In this document: in pieces, positions 27,341-40,100 of the stretch
How the letters are laid out: each line of letters starts with the position of its first letter
Numbering within the stretch: the first letter of the stretch is position 1
Assembly (NCBI GenBank): GCA_013396755.1
Contig: VWZF01002906.1
Coordinates: forward strand, 372,001-436,000
DNA from: Sclerurus mexicanus
Lineage: Eukaryota > Chordata > Aves > Passeriformes > Furnariidae
Length of the DNA stretch: 64,000 nucleotides
Direction: 5' to 3'
Notes under the pieces: generated by a model
The model's input: only the letters and a program-made list of their open reading frames with translations
What the model was told of the DNA's origin: nothing
The model's database searches: none
Program-made: the position numbers and the translations under genes

Positions 27341-28356
27341 TTTCTATATTGTGCAGTGACAGAGAGCAGTGCAGAAATTTTACAAAAAGCTGAGGCTGTG
27401 CTTCCTCCAGAACCAGAATCACTAAAGCTATTTCAGGACAGTTTTGCACCTCAGCAGGCAACTTAGATTGAAGCAGAGATCCAGGCAGATGCATTGCTGT
27501 AGGGACCATAATATTACTCTCTGCATTGTTGCATGGACTTGCGAGCTCCAGTGGTTACTTGCTGACTTATTTCCACATAGTCACTCTTCATTTTGCAGCA
27601 TAAGCAGATCTGAGGATGCCACTCGTGAGCAACAGACCAGTGGAGCACTCCAGCCTTTTCATCAGTACAAAGTGTAGCCTCTCTGCCATCAGCAGGAGAT
27701 GGAAGTTTCACAGGTGCTGTACTCAGCAAAATGCAGAATTGAACTATGTAGCAAATCACCTTGTACAAAAATTGTCTTGATGAATATTTTGGAGAGCAGT
27801 AAAGAAGCCTAAAAGTCATATAACCCCATTTCTACCCAGTACTGAATCAGACATCTCACCTAAACACATCAGAATTTTGGGTTGTAAAGAAATAACTTAG
27901 ACTTCATGCAGTTCAAATCCAGCGTGATTAATTTACCTGTTTTTTCTTTTTCAATATGGTAAACAGAGCATCATAACTAGATAATATATGCAGCCACAAA
28001 TGGGGTTATAGCCAGAAAACATTAAACAAGAATGTATTTTGTGTTTTACTTTCATAAAAAATTGCCCTAGTGTCTTGCTGGAGATATGAGATTTTATACA
28101 AAACAAACAGCTATGACTAAGGAACAAATGGTTTCTGCTTAATTTAGTTTTAAGGCTCATCAGTCTTTTTAAAATCATTAGATGAGTTTTACTCAGATGA
28201 AATTTCCAAGAATAATCAATGGGCACTATAAAAAAATGGTGGGATTTTTTCTGTGGGGTTATTGCTATTTAGAATTATGCATATAAAACATCAGAAACAT
28301 TAGAGAACCTCCATTTCCCTCCTCTTTTGGAAGGTTGCCTCCACTCAGCACAGCAG

Positions 28357-28384
28357 TATTACCATACATTTATATATGGTAATA
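28357..28384. repeat. 10-bp-arm inverted repeat (hairpin)
   Basis: The arms TATTACCATA and TATGGTAATA are exact reverse complements separated by 8 bases. This is AT-rich and may be a chance inverted repeat. Confidence 0.7.
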
Positions 28385-28472
28385 TGAAAAGTAGGGAAAA
28401 GTGATGAAATATGCCTGAATCCAAATCTGTAAGTTTATCCAGCATGATTTGAACTGAAAATGGGCCTTGAGT

Positions 28473-28724
28473 TTAGCAACTCAGACACTGAGCTGAACTT
28501 CCTACCACTTCAGTTCCACTTAGACTGAAGTCTTGACTTGGACTTTGAGATGAATAGCCATCAGCTCCAGGCACCAAGTCTATGGTGGCTTCCCAATAGG
28601 GAAGATATTTGGTTTTAACACTTTTTTTGAGTATGTATCCTACTCGTCCTCTTCCTCCATCCTTTCCCATTATCACAGTATCTTGATGTAAGTTTTTTGC
28701 ACCAAACAGTGGATTGAAATCAAG
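28473..28724 (-). other. Coding-like open stretch of unknown identity
   Basis: On the minus strand 83 codons are open up to a TAA at 28473-28475. The stretch has a protein-like, hydrophilic composition with many purine-first (RNY) codons, for example GKDGGRGRVGY near the start, KYLPYWEATIDLVPG in the middle and SSQSPSQDFSLSG near the end. The frame is closed upstream by a TGA. No ATG with obvious context begins it; an internal ATG lies two codons after a GTG at 28674-28676. I do not recognise the protein. It could be a real exon with weak splice sites, a fragment of a retrocopy, or chance. Confidence 0.25.
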
Positions 28725-29381
28725 TCACATTTCTAGAAACATTAGACCAGTTATACTGTCAATTCCTAGCTACACCAAGAGGTTATACTTATTTTTAGTG
28801 GTTTCTAGGCTAAGAAACAAACCATGCTAGTATGACAAAGCTGCTCTTATAGTTATGATGGGAAGACACTTTTTTTTCTGATAATATCTGGATATTTCTA
28901 GAGACAAATGTTCAAGACAGAATTATGTGATATTGACTGATAAGTAATTCATCGACCTTCAGTTATGTAAAACACTTAAAATTTAATTATGTAGAGTGGA
29001 AGAAAACATAATACCTTGATTTTCTTCTCTTATTCAGTAATGAATATAGTTGGAATCCATGGTTTAACACAGTGTAAAGCTTTGGTTAAACAATTTTTGT
29101 TTGTTTATATGTGAATAGTCTAGAAATAGAATTCAAATGGTAACTATAATGCTATAAACTCTCCTGATGAGTAAGAACAAAGTAAAGGAAAGGATTAAAT
29201 CTTGATAGTACAACAGCAGCCAGTGGGAAGAAACAACCTATATTAGCCAGGCACAAAACAACCATTCTGAAGTTAGGAATTTTGGTTGCTATCCAATTGA
29301 AAGAATGAATCATCAGAAAGGCACATTGGGAAAAATTGCTTCTATAGGTAGCAAACTTACATCTAGAAAACTGGGCTCATC

Positions 29382-29430
29382 TAAAAAAAAAACAAAAACA
29401 AAAAAAACAAACAACAAAAAAAAAATCACC
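29382..29430 (+). repeat. A-rich / (AAAC)n low-complexity tract
   Basis: About 50 bases of A with scattered C, possibly an old retroposon tail or a decayed microsatellite. No adjacent element body was recognised. Confidence 0.8.
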
Positions 29431-32148
29431 CTCAAGCAAACTAAAGAACCCAAATAAATCCGAAAACTTACCACCCTATTTTTTCCTATTTATTAATCTC
29501 ATATGCTCATTACATGTCATAGTATATGACTATGAAAAACCTTTTTAAGTATTTTCCATAGAGATTTGCTAAAGCTTCAGAACAAAATCTAGATAAATTC
29601 CTACCTCTTTTGTGTTATTACTGCTTGTTTTCTTTGCATTGTCTGATCAAAAACATCAGGTCTTTATAAGGATAATTTCCAAGTAGGAGACTTCAAGTAT
29701 GTTGCTGAAAGTAAACCCCTTTTGAGAATCATCTGCTGATGAGATAGAAGAAAACCTTAGTTCAAAGTAAATTCAAAGTCATGGATCCCTCTGCTGTAAA
29801 ATCTCCCTGCAATAATCTAGCAAAGCATCCTCTGTTAGTTCTCTATTCTTCTACAAAGAAGACTCTAATCATTAGCCCCTTAAATCAGCACAGTGCTAAC
29901 GGAGACAGTGGAATTCTGCTGATTTATACTGACGCAGAGTCAGGCCCAAGGATTCTATCTTCTGTTCTGAACTGATAACCAGAAAAATGTAAATGAGCAG
30001 AAAAACACTTTGTAATGTAATTTAGAAGAAACGGAAAGACAAAATTTAGAGAAGTGTTCTATTTACTGTGTTAGCTTCCTTGATACTGGAAACAGTATAT
30101 AGGTTTGATACTTGTCTGGGGAAAAAAGGAATTTAAAATACCAAGCTCCCATCTAGCACATAATTCATAAAACCCTTAGTCATAGTATGTGAGTCTAAGA
30201 CATTTGAGTTACTTAAATCATGTGTTAGTGTTACAGGACTCAGCTACATTTCCATCTCAGCTATAGCCCCTCATCATCAGCTGTCATCACCCACCCATCA
30301 TCAAAACTGTTGTCAGAACTGACACTGCAGTCTGCAGCAATAGAGGTGAGAGTCTGAAACAGAGCTATCTGTAGTGTAAAGGTCTATCTATTCACCTTTA
30401 AAAATGTCAAAACTGTCAGTCTTACTATTTAGCTTTGCTTGACAGTTCTTATAGACCAGAGAGGGTTTAAACAATTCTGGAAAAGACTGATCATTTACAC
30501 CCATGCTTTGCATTAAAAATTGAGTCATGTTTGATTGTGTCTCTTTAAAATGTCTGAACTGGAAAACATATTCCCGCATTTTCTCTAATCTGTTACCACT
30601 CAAATAATCTTCTTCTAGTCAAGATAGTAAGAAGACTCCCATTTTGGATTACAATTCTGTTTCCAAATTTTGTCACCTGAATTCCTCACATGAAACAATA
30701 CAGTCTATCTTCTTGAGAATTTATTTAAGGAACTATATTTTCCATTATTTTCTCATTGCATGTTTATAAATCAAAACCACTCTAAATTCACTAATGTCAG
30801 TGGTACTCTGTTAAAAAAAAAAATAGAGAAGAACTAGACCCTATGGATAGATCTACTTTTTCCCTGATTATTAGCACATACAGACAGTCCAGTACAAAAG
30901 AACCAGTGTTATGTGCAAACAATTCATCCCTCAACACAGATTGAAAAGCATTTAGACTGATCTATAGTGTTAATTATGGAAAGAAGGTTAACTAACATCA
31001 GGAGATATATTCAAGATAACTTCCCAAATGTGTTAATTTGTTAAAATGTGGCCTTGTTACTGCACATACTTTGTCTTGCTGGGAATGCTATTGTTTCTAT
31101 CACAGAAAAAGAGAAAACAGCATTTCTTTTTTGATGAATCAGATGTCAAGCTCATTTACACCAGCATAAATCCAGCTAAATTCACTGATGTCAGAACACT
31201 TTAGAATCTGATTCATTTTCCATTCTTTTGTAACTCAGAATGGAAACAGCTTGTTCAGACCTCTCGCTTGCTCTGGACTCTCACTTTGTTATCTTCTCTC
31301 ACTTTTAGAAGATTTCTGTCTTTTTCTCTTTTTTTTTTCCTCCACAATGTTTCTCCCTGCTTGAAATAGTTCCTTTTTTCTGTACAAGTGCAATTGTCTT
31401 TCTTTTCTAATATTCCTTTACTTGCTGGTTTTCTACCACCAGCTTCATATATTATTTTTGCTAGCAACATTTTTCATTAGCTGCTGGTGAACTCTTATTC
31501 TTGAGGCAGAATCTTCAGACTATACTGAAGCTGCTTTATTGATAACTGCCTCTTTTAAAGAAACATCAGTCAAGAACTCTATATCCTTAGATACTTTTTA
31601 ATTTTTATTATTGCTGTTTTGAACGACTACTTATGGTCTATACCTGCCATCTTTTTCTGTGTCCAGTTCTGCTTCAAAGTAACAGGACTGCTGAGACTTT
31701 ATCATAATTTGTTATCACTTTTTTTTTTCCATGTAAAGCCAAGTTTGTTGTCAGTACTATTTAGAACAATATTTTTTCCATTCAAATGATTTAATTTTAT
31801 CTATTTGTTTATCTGTTAACTTGTAAAAGCATGGTACCTATGTATTCGTCTTGAGATAAGTATCTGCATTATATAATTACAGCATTTTCAGTAAAACGTA
31901 TCTATAATACTGTCACCTAGCATACCACTGCAGTATATTACAGTTTGTACTCGTCATCCTTCTTTTAATGACTCTATCCATGCAAGCATTTTCAAACACA
32001 TGAACAGAGCTAGTGCTGCAGTGGAACTACATATTTCACACTGTGTTTAAAATGAGAACTTTTACCTGGTTTTAGTACTAGATGAACTTATAATACATGT
32101 GTAAGATACTACCATAGTTATCAGGCTTTTTCCTAATATATGTATGTA

Positions 32149-32184
32149 TTACTTATGATAAATTAATTACTTATGCTAAATTAA
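32149..32184 (+). repeat. 18-bp tandem duplication
   Basis: Two adjacent 18-base copies (TTACTTATGATAAATTAA, and the same with C for A at position 10) differ by one base. It is a recent small duplication in AT-rich DNA. Confidence 0.85.
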
Positions 32185-32775
32185 TCACTTGAACAGCTCT
32201 TGCTTTAAATGATTAAATAGTAAAAGTCTTATCCTTTAGTGAGTCTCAAATTCTCATTCATATCTGCCCCACAACTAGACTAAGCATCAGAGATATATTC
32301 TGCAAGTTTCCTGTGATTAATTGAACTATACAATTATTCCACTTTGACTGCCTAATCTATGTGACTTAATTACTTGGTATGTTTTCTTCTTTCCTTTTAT
32401 GTTATTAAATGTAGTGACAGAAATGCCTGTGTGTCAAGGCAAAGAGCATTACCACACCTGAGGTAATCATATAGTTATAGTGAAAAATGTAATTAAATGG
32501 TGTCAGCAAAAAGAATTAGATAGGCCAAAATATCTTTCTCTCATCTCTGTATAATCCCATCACATTAAATAATAGCAACTGATCATTATAGGAGTAACTT
32601 TTTCAAAGATGACACTTTCTCAAAATTACAATTTTAATTCCTTGGTAAGGAGTACAATCATGTCTCCTCATTTTCAAGATGTCTCTACCTTTCATAACAA
32701 ACCAATGTTCACAGGACCGATCATTGTTTCTCAGAAGTCTAAGAGGAAAGTTTCTCTCTTTAGGTCCTACAGTGG

Positions 32776-33185
32776 TGTCATGATTTAGGAATGGTACTCC
32801 CCGGTTTAGTGCTCCCACTGAGACTCTCCAAACCATGCATCCCTCGCTCGCTTCCTCCTCCCCTCCCCCTGTTGCAGGATGGAGAGGAGAAGGGGAGTTA
32901 TAAAAGGTAAAGATCATGGGCTGAGGTCAAAACAATTTCCTGGAAACAGCATTGAAATAAAAAATGAATGGTAATAGCAACAATATTAATAAGAGAGTGT
33001 ACAAGACAGATGAAAAAGGATCACCTGCAATACACGAACCACTGCCTCACTACACCTGAACTGAAGAGACTCCCTCTCCCCAACCCCCAGCAAGGATATG
33101 AGGTGGCATAGGATAGCTTCCCAGTCCTAGCCATGCCCTCTCCTACCTACTACAAAATTAATCCTGTCTTGGCCAGAACCAAGGA
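32776..33185 (-). mobile_element. Avian ERV LTR, nearly complete, minus strand
   Basis: The plus strand begins 'tgtcatgatttagg', continues 'actccccggtttagtgctc' and 'gagactctccaaaccatgc', then a C-rich box, then 'caatttcctggaaacagc' and 'gtgtacaagacagatg'. It ends 'ttggccagaaccaagga'. This order matches a common avian (ERVL-type) LTR in reverse, so on the minus strand it opens near 'tccttggttctggcc' and closes 'ctaaatcatgaca'. I see no internal retroviral genes on either side, which suggests a solo LTR. The flanking 5 bases (agtgg / aattg) do not match, so the target-site duplication has decayed or an edge is off. Confidence 0.8.
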
Positions 33186-34914
33186 AATTGGCTTATTAAA
33201 AAATACGTATTACTGGACGTTTGTTGGCTATTCTGGGGTCAGAGCAAACCAAGCCTCACTGGTGCAACAGTTCCTTCTTTTTGACTTTTTTTGGATCTGA
33301 ATAGGGCTTGGTTAGAATCTTCTTTTTTGTACGTGTCATGCACTTAAGCTTTTTAGACAATAATTTCTAAAGAGGTGTTTTGAGAGGTGAATTATAGTGA
33401 AAATGTGGTTACCTGACCACATTCTCTCCTTCATCTCTGTTGTCTACATCACATCCAAGAAAAAAATGGTGAAAAAGAAAGAACAAAAGGATATTCAGAT
33501 GCTATTTTTATCTAAATAAGTTGTATTTTTAAAAATTATGTATTTTATTAATTCTAAAAATATGCATTTTATTAGTATTCATATTTATTTTGCATAGAAT
33601 TAAATGGCTACAGACAAATACCCTTTTCACTCCAAATAATATACTCTGTTGCTTTTCTAAGGAATCCATGATCAGGGAAGTGTCTTGTACTCTCCTGCCA
33701 AATTTGATTTCTTTTAGGGTCTGGTATTTAGTCTGTAGATTTTGGCATAATCTTATTTGAACTGGTCTCCAAGGTACTTATGGTATCCTTGTTGCTAAAA
33801 TTTTTCTAGAAGGCCATGATCAAATCTGAATGCAGTTCTCTGCACATCATGCACCCCTATGCCTCAGAATATGGATAAGAGATCAAAATTTTAAGGGCAT
33901 GTTGTGGAACAAATACTTTTTTTTTTAAGGTAGAATTCTATCTATAAGCTTTATGGTAAAAACATATATTGAATAAGTATGAACTCTTTTTCCCTTTGAC
34001 TAAAGCAGAATGCTTCAGCTTATGCGTAATACACATCACATGGTTTGTTTGTTACTCTTCTATGGAAAATTCAATAAAAACTTAATTAAAAAGAAAAGAT
34101 GTAGTGTCATAAAGCTGAAACAGAAGTGTAATCTCAGAGACACTCGTATTTTATATACTTGTATTTCTGTGATTTATAATTAAGTAGTAGAAATATTAAA
34201 GCTTATTTTTTTCCAATGAAAGATTAATTTACCTGAAAAAAAAGTATTTCATTAGCTCAAAAAGTGACAATGGTGAACATGAGGAGAAATAATATAAGAT
34301 AATGGAAAAGATTTTGAAAAAGTAAAAGTGCAGCTATCTGGGAAAGGGGAAGAAAAGAATTATTAGTTAAAAAGAGCAATTGCATAAATTATTCCAATAA
34401 CGTTCCTATAAAAGCCATCAGAGTAGTATCAGTAATATGCACATTTTATGAAGCAGGTGCTACTGAAATGATACTATAAATTGAACAGAAAGAGTCAAAT
34501 CATTTGCCAAGTGATTAAAGTATTGCAATTTATTATACTTTTAATGTAATATTTTTGTGGGATATGAATAAGTTTTACAACATGTAATATAGCAATTTCA
34601 CTCCTTGTGATCAATACCAACTTAGCTGTAATAGCCTGTTCTAAGATTTATTATCATATTTTGCATCTCATACATAGATAAAGGTAGTTATGAGAAGAAT
34701 AATGGAATTGACTTGTTTTAAAAAAATTTAAGAGATTCTGCTGAGGAAGGAATGTTACAATATGCTTTACATGTCTGCATAAGGTCTACCTTTAATGTTT
34801 CCACTCTCGTTCCACTGACATTTACAGAAAAATTAAAACAAACTTGAATGTAAAAATTTATTAATGTATACCCTGAGTTCTGATTTGTAAAATTCTGTGA
34901 CCCTAGTACCATAA
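33186..34914. other. AT-rich non-coding stretch
   Basis: No gene or named repeat was seen. Homopolymer runs and TAAAT-rich words dominate. Confidence 0.6.
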
Positions 34915-34973
34915 ATACAGATAGCTAGATAGATATAGAGATAAATGGAGGTAGATTTACATGTAGAGAGATA
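34915..34973 (+). repeat. Degenerate (GATA)n microsatellite
   Basis: Imperfect GATA/TAGA units run directly into the purine-rich array that follows. Confidence 0.8.
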
Positions 34974-35128
34974 GGAGGAAGGTTTGGGAAGGTTTGGGAA
35001 GGGAAGGATTGGGAAGGGAAGGTTTGGGAAGGTTAGGGAACGTTAGGTTAGGGAAGGATAGGTTAGGTTAGAGAAGGTTAGGGAAGGGAAGGTAAGTTTA
35101 GGGAAGGTTGAAGGGAAGGTTAGGGAAG
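34974..35128 (+). repeat. Purine-rich telomere-like tandem array
   Basis: Imperfect repeats of GGGAAGGTTT and GGGAAGGTTA are mixed with GGTTAG/TTAGGG words, so the array drifts from a GGGAAGG repeat toward the vertebrate telomere hexamer. Many GGG tracts lie close together, so G-quadruplex folding is possible. It abuts an ambiguous base at 35129, so its length may be mis-assembled or collapsed. Confidence 0.85.
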
Positions 35129-35129
35129 N
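35129..35129. other. Ambiguous base N at the array edge
   Basis: A single N follows the tandem array, marking unresolved sequence. A hidden gap of unknown size is possible. Confidence 0.95.
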
Positions 35130-36829
35130 AGAGCTCTGTTTCATTAACATATTTTCCATATTTTGATTCCATCCTATTTCTTACATTCATTATAAACACT
35201 GAAAAATAATATTTGGAAAGAACACACAGCTTTGAAAAGAACTGAACACAGCTGTCAAAGGTTTAACATACTTTATTATCATTAGCGTCAGTATAATTTG
35301 AAGATGTTGAATATCTCGCACAATCAAGCTATAATGTAGGATTGAATTGCCACCTTCACTTCTTGTGATTAATACTATACTCTACAGAGAGATTTGTTGA
35401 TTGATATCAGCCAATTTAATCAGAAAAAGAGGGTGCCACCTCATACTAATCAATTCCAGAAAAGAAATTTTCTGAAGGAAGGCTGGTAGAGCAAGATCAA
35501 GATGAAATGCTTTTTTCTTGTTTTTCTTTTTTTTTTTTTTAATGTCAAACTTTAAAATCCAAGTGTGTTTTTATTAAAAAACACAGCTGCCATACATGTC
35601 ATACTGAAGTTCTTTACTATCTGGGCACTCTGTTTTAAGAAAAATCAATTCTGAGCAATGATGCTGATTCTTATGTGATGACAGTTCTTTCAGCAAAGCT
35701 CCAAAGGAACTTTTTTCAATATGATCAAGTGGATGATCTTTTACATCTATTTTTAAATTATAGTTCTTTTCCCTTTCTCATGAATGCATTGTATCTATGC
35801 AAGTGTACAGGCCACAGAATAAATTATCATTGTCAAATCTCTTCAGATGGACTGCCTGTTCTCCAAGACAACTAGCAAAGCTACCGCTACAGTTTGGGGT
35901 TTTTTTGTTTTGGTTTTGGTTTTTTTTTGTACTTAGGTAAGAGCAAATATCTTGAAAAAGCTAAAGAAGTGTCTGAGAGTCCTAAATTCTAGTAATAGAA
36001 TTTTTAATAGTAATAGAAGATTGTGTCACTTTCCACATATATATCTTATCATCTGCTACCTGAAAATATACTCAGCAGTAAATTTGTCTTGAGACTGTGA
36101 AAAGCATTAACAGCACCAACACCTCCACACCTAATTTAGGAGGCTAGTCTCCACTCCCAGTAAAGACAACTCCCAGTATAGACAGTGGAAACAAATAAGT
36201 CCTTCAGGCATCATTCAGAGTGCAGACTCAAAGAAATATTCACTGTATTCAAACCTTCTATCTGCATTAGCCAACTATATGCTTAGACTTCCTTGAAGCC
36301 ATTGAAAAGAAGTGAGCACATATACAGGGTATGTGAAACTGCCCCACAGAAAGTTGCTGCTCACACTCTCTTCCTCTGGCACAGTGTGAAGAATGGCCTC
36401 CTACGACTGAGGCATAAGCTTCTGCAGAACAATAATCCTTCCCCCTTTTGTTAACTTCTTAGAATTATTTTTTTTTTCTTGCCTGCCTGGACCTATATAT
36501 ATTCCACTAATCTATTTCAAAGTTATCAAACCATCCTTTTGTACTGGAAATATACCTATTCTAGAAAAGTAATTTTGTTTTTGAAAATAAACAGTGCTTT
36601 CATATCCTAGTGGGCTTAAGTACACAAACGAACATCCCTGAATATGAACTTTAGAACTAAGCATACAAAATCAACTTTTAGCAATAGCAGATTGAGTAGT
36701 GTTACAGTTTCAACAATCTGTTGGAATTCCTTCCTAAAAGCTTGGAGGCAACGCCTTAGTCTGTAAAAATGGTTAACAAAGGGTGAAATTAATATTCATA
36801 TCCTGAAGTTAATCGCTTAGCTAGGGCCT
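35130..36829. other. AT-rich non-coding stretch
   Basis: It contains T-rich tracts near 35.52-35.54 kb and 35.90-35.93 kb and no recognised gene. Open frames are under 70 codons. Confidence 0.6.
35896..35929 (+). repeat. G/T-rich low-complexity tract
   Basis: A run of GGGG followed by T stretches separated by G or GG. Similar 'ggggtttttt' runs recur across the window (for example near 2.14, 26.49, 49.10 and 59.04 kb). Confidence 0.8.
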
Positions 36830-37133
36830 TTTGTTCTGGTCTCTCCCCAGGCTGGGAGGGGGAGAGACAACGGCTTGCAGAGGAGGGGGCAAGTGGCCGG
36901 GGTTTGTGCACTTTCCTGCGCAGGTCAGGAGCTGCAGCGATCCATGGCGGGAGGGAGGCAGAGGCACAGCGTCGTCCGGCATCACTGGTTAACTGAAACT
37001 CTGCCTTCTCATCCCTGACTTGACCGCTTTCATCCAAGGGTGACCATGGGCATTGCGGTAGCTGCCGTGGAGAGGAGAGAGAGAGCACGCCTGTTTCCTG
37101 TACTTCAGAGATAGGTCTCCTTCTGCTGCTCTC
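36830..37133. promoter_or_regulatory. CpG-rich patch, possible promoter or unmethylated island
   Basis: About a dozen CpG dinucleotides fall within roughly 220 bases (36871-37090), in a window where CpG is otherwise rare. The patch is clearly GC-rich, including G-rich runs and 'gtcgtccgg'. The plus strand has two ATGs in fair to good initiation context (36944 and 37046), each opening only a 20-25 codon frame. The minus strand is open for 99 codons (36789-37088) with a Pro/Ser/Arg-rich, unrecognised product, as GC-rich DNA often gives. It could be an island promoter, a GC-rich transposon remnant or an unresolved exon. Its right edge is an ambiguous base. Confidence 0.35.
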
Positions 37134-37134
37134 N
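37134..37134. other. Ambiguous base N
   Basis: A single unresolved base sits at the right end of the CpG-rich patch, consistent with difficult GC-rich sequence or a closed gap. Confidence 0.95.
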
Positions 37135-40100
37135 GTGAATAGTACAGTGCTCTTTCAGTATGCTGTATTTCTGTATATGATATTTTAAGGATATTAAGGC
37201 CTTCTCCCTCAAGAAAAGAAAAAAAAATACTAATTACCTTAACAATACCAAACCTATAGTGTTTTTTTAAGAAATCATAACTATTCTAGCAAATGACAGT
37301 CAAAAAATGCACTAGGCATAATATGCAGAAAATATCACTTAGCTGTTACTTTTCAAAACAGAATTTAAAGTGCTTCATAGGAAAAGGAAGTCTGAAGTGT
37401 CATTACTCTTTAGTGCAGAAATTGAGGTATACAGACATAAAGTGACAACTTCCAAGAAAAAGTAAATGTAAATGATGCTGCAAATGCTATCTCAAATCCC
37501 AATACAATGAACTAATGTCTACCTCTTTCCTTGATTTATACTGTTTTCTTGGTAACAAACATATGCATAGAGTATGCATATAAACCTTAGACTATGTTTC
37601 CCCCTTTGCCAGTGCTTGTCTTGCCTGACTTTATTAGTGTAGCTCTACAGGATAAATCACCAGAACTGCTCGTGACCTCCATGAAGTTTTGTAGATCTTA
37701 ATGTCACAGCATCTGAGAAAGAGGAAGAGAAGCAGGGAGAAAGAGAAAAAGCAATAAATAAATAATAATAATAATTTTTAAAAAAAGCCCATATATCCTG
37801 AATTTGGTGATGTTTTCTTCCATTTCCAATTACCACACATTGAACCAAACCCTAGTGAAATATAACCTGATGCTCCTCTTTATCGCTACAGGCTATATTT
37901 AGTGAAATCTTTGATTTGGCACTTATTTAGGGATTCTAAATGCCTTAGTCCTTGAGAAAATAATTTGAAAATCCATTAAGGCAAATGGACTTTTAAAGCA
38001 CTACACTCATTGAGTTTCTGACTTCCTCCTGTTTATTGTTTACCCTTTTTCTCATTACAGTTAAGATCAGTTAGTATTATTTTTTTGTTACTAATACAGT
38101 GGCATGTCACGAGCATATATATATATAATTTATGCTGTATTTAAACTCATCTAATCGTGTTACATTGCATAGGTCCTTGAGAGTTACACAGAGCAAATGA
38201 TCAGAATAATGCATTTGTAGCATATTCAATATAAGCACTTGCCAGTAAGGTCATTTCCAATATGATCGTATTTAGCAATGTTAGTGGCTTGTTTTCTTGG
38301 CCAGCTGAAGGTAGTATCACATAATTAACACAAAGATTTACAAAACACAGACTATTGAACAGACATATACATACAAATACATATTCCAACTAAGTGCCTG
38401 TTCTGGATTGTGTATTTGCTTGCAAAAACTACCATTTGGCATTTACACAACGTCTCTCTGTAAGTCCTGTGGTGTTGTTCCTGTTTAATTAGATGATTCC
38501 TATAACTAAATTGCTCATCAGAAGTAATTATTCACATTGCACTCACTTTTCTATACCTATTATGAGGGCAAAAAAAGTATATCTCCTCAATCAAATCACC
38601 TCAGCTCTGTGGGAGGCTGAAAGCGATTAAGTGAATTCAAAGGTTATGGAAAAGGCTCCATACTCTATATCCTTGCTCTCTTTCTTGGAAGGAAGCACTG
38701 TAATGTCAGGAAAAAAACTGTATTCTGCAGAATTTAGAGTTGTATACACTCCAGTAAAAACCACAGAGAAACTTCAAAGTTTTTTTAATATAATCATGGC
38801 AGAGAAAGATTCTTTCAGTCTTGATATTTACACTGAAGAAAGGCTTTAAATCTTAATGAGCATATGTATTAAGTGCAATATTTCTTGAAAGAAAACTAGC
38901 CTTCGATTTGTGGATTCACAGATCCAGTGAGGCCAGTCATAAAAACATCTCCTGTGGGAATATATAGAAGAAGAAAGCTCACGTGGAATACTCCCATGGG
39001 GAAAGTTTTGTTCCATTAAAAAAACTTACTTTTTTTTCCAGTAAAAAAATGTGAGATACTAAGAAAGACAGGGTGAAGGAGAACAATTTTTTCTCCCTTA
39101 GTCATTCTTGGTAAATATTTTTTCTACTAGTCTAATTTCAAAATTATTGCAAAAGTTTTTTCTGTGTTTTATGACAACCATTATTTGTTATTTTCTTTAA
39201 CTCCAGGGGGAAAAAAAAAAAAAAGGTGAAAACTTTGTTTCTGTAGGACCTATTCCATTGTTTTTCTGCAGATGAATGAATTTTTTTCAGAAAAAAAATA
39301 TGTTTTCACTATACCTTTCCCACCCATTTAAAAGTTTGGTTAAAAAAATCTTGAAATCTAGAAAAAGTGATGTACTTTGTGAAAGAAACTGTCATTTTAC
39401 CTAGGAATGAAATCACCTAATAGAGTACATTCAGATTTTACCACATGACTTTGATTTTTCATAGGTTAGAGCAGGATGACAGTAATCCATGAGTTTACTT
39501 TACTCGGTGCTGTTATACGGCTCCCTGACTATACTTTCCATTTAGAAGGATGGGCAGGTGGGTGTAGGAGGATATGAATTGTGAACACTGTCCTACCAGC
39601 ATTGTTCTAGTTGTTTATAAAAAGCTTTTTTTCTCAAAATAAATACCTTCAATAGCCTGCTTTTAAATGATTGCAAAAGCAGCACACTCATGATTTACAG
39701 ATTTTACTATCCAGACAGGATTATAACAATTCTCTATTTATGGGTCTCTCCTACAATGATGTCCATAAATTCTCACTCATTTGGAATGCAACTGCTTTGG
39801 TATTCACTCAGATTCAAAGAAAAATACTCATATTTTTTCAAGCTAGCTGTATTGCACTGGTTTCCTATTTGACAGCATATTGATTTTTATTTCTTATTAA
39901 CTGTCTATTATTGTTTATTAGGTATTGTTTCATCATACCCATCTTAGCTGATAAATACTGGCTCTCTTGCCTGTTCATTATGATCCACTTTAGACTATCA
40001 GGTATTGCAATGGAATATTAGCATTTTACGGATTAAAATGCTAAGATTATTGATGGAAATAATAACTTCCAGTTGTACCAGTTTCAAAAGGCAAAGAAAA

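Larger units (their letters stand above)
27341..32775. other. Non-coding stretch with one coding-like segment
   Basis: The first 400 bases (27341-27720) are somewhat GC-richer but carry no recognisable exon or element. The rest is AT-rich. Listed separately are the minus-strand open stretch at 28473-28724, an A-rich run near 29.4 kb, a small hairpin at 28357-28384 and a short tandem duplication at 32149-32184. Confidence 0.5.

Noticed and set aside
34885..34905. 'aattctgtgaccc' as a CR1 tail
   Set aside because: The preceding CR1 box is missing and only a few bases match.
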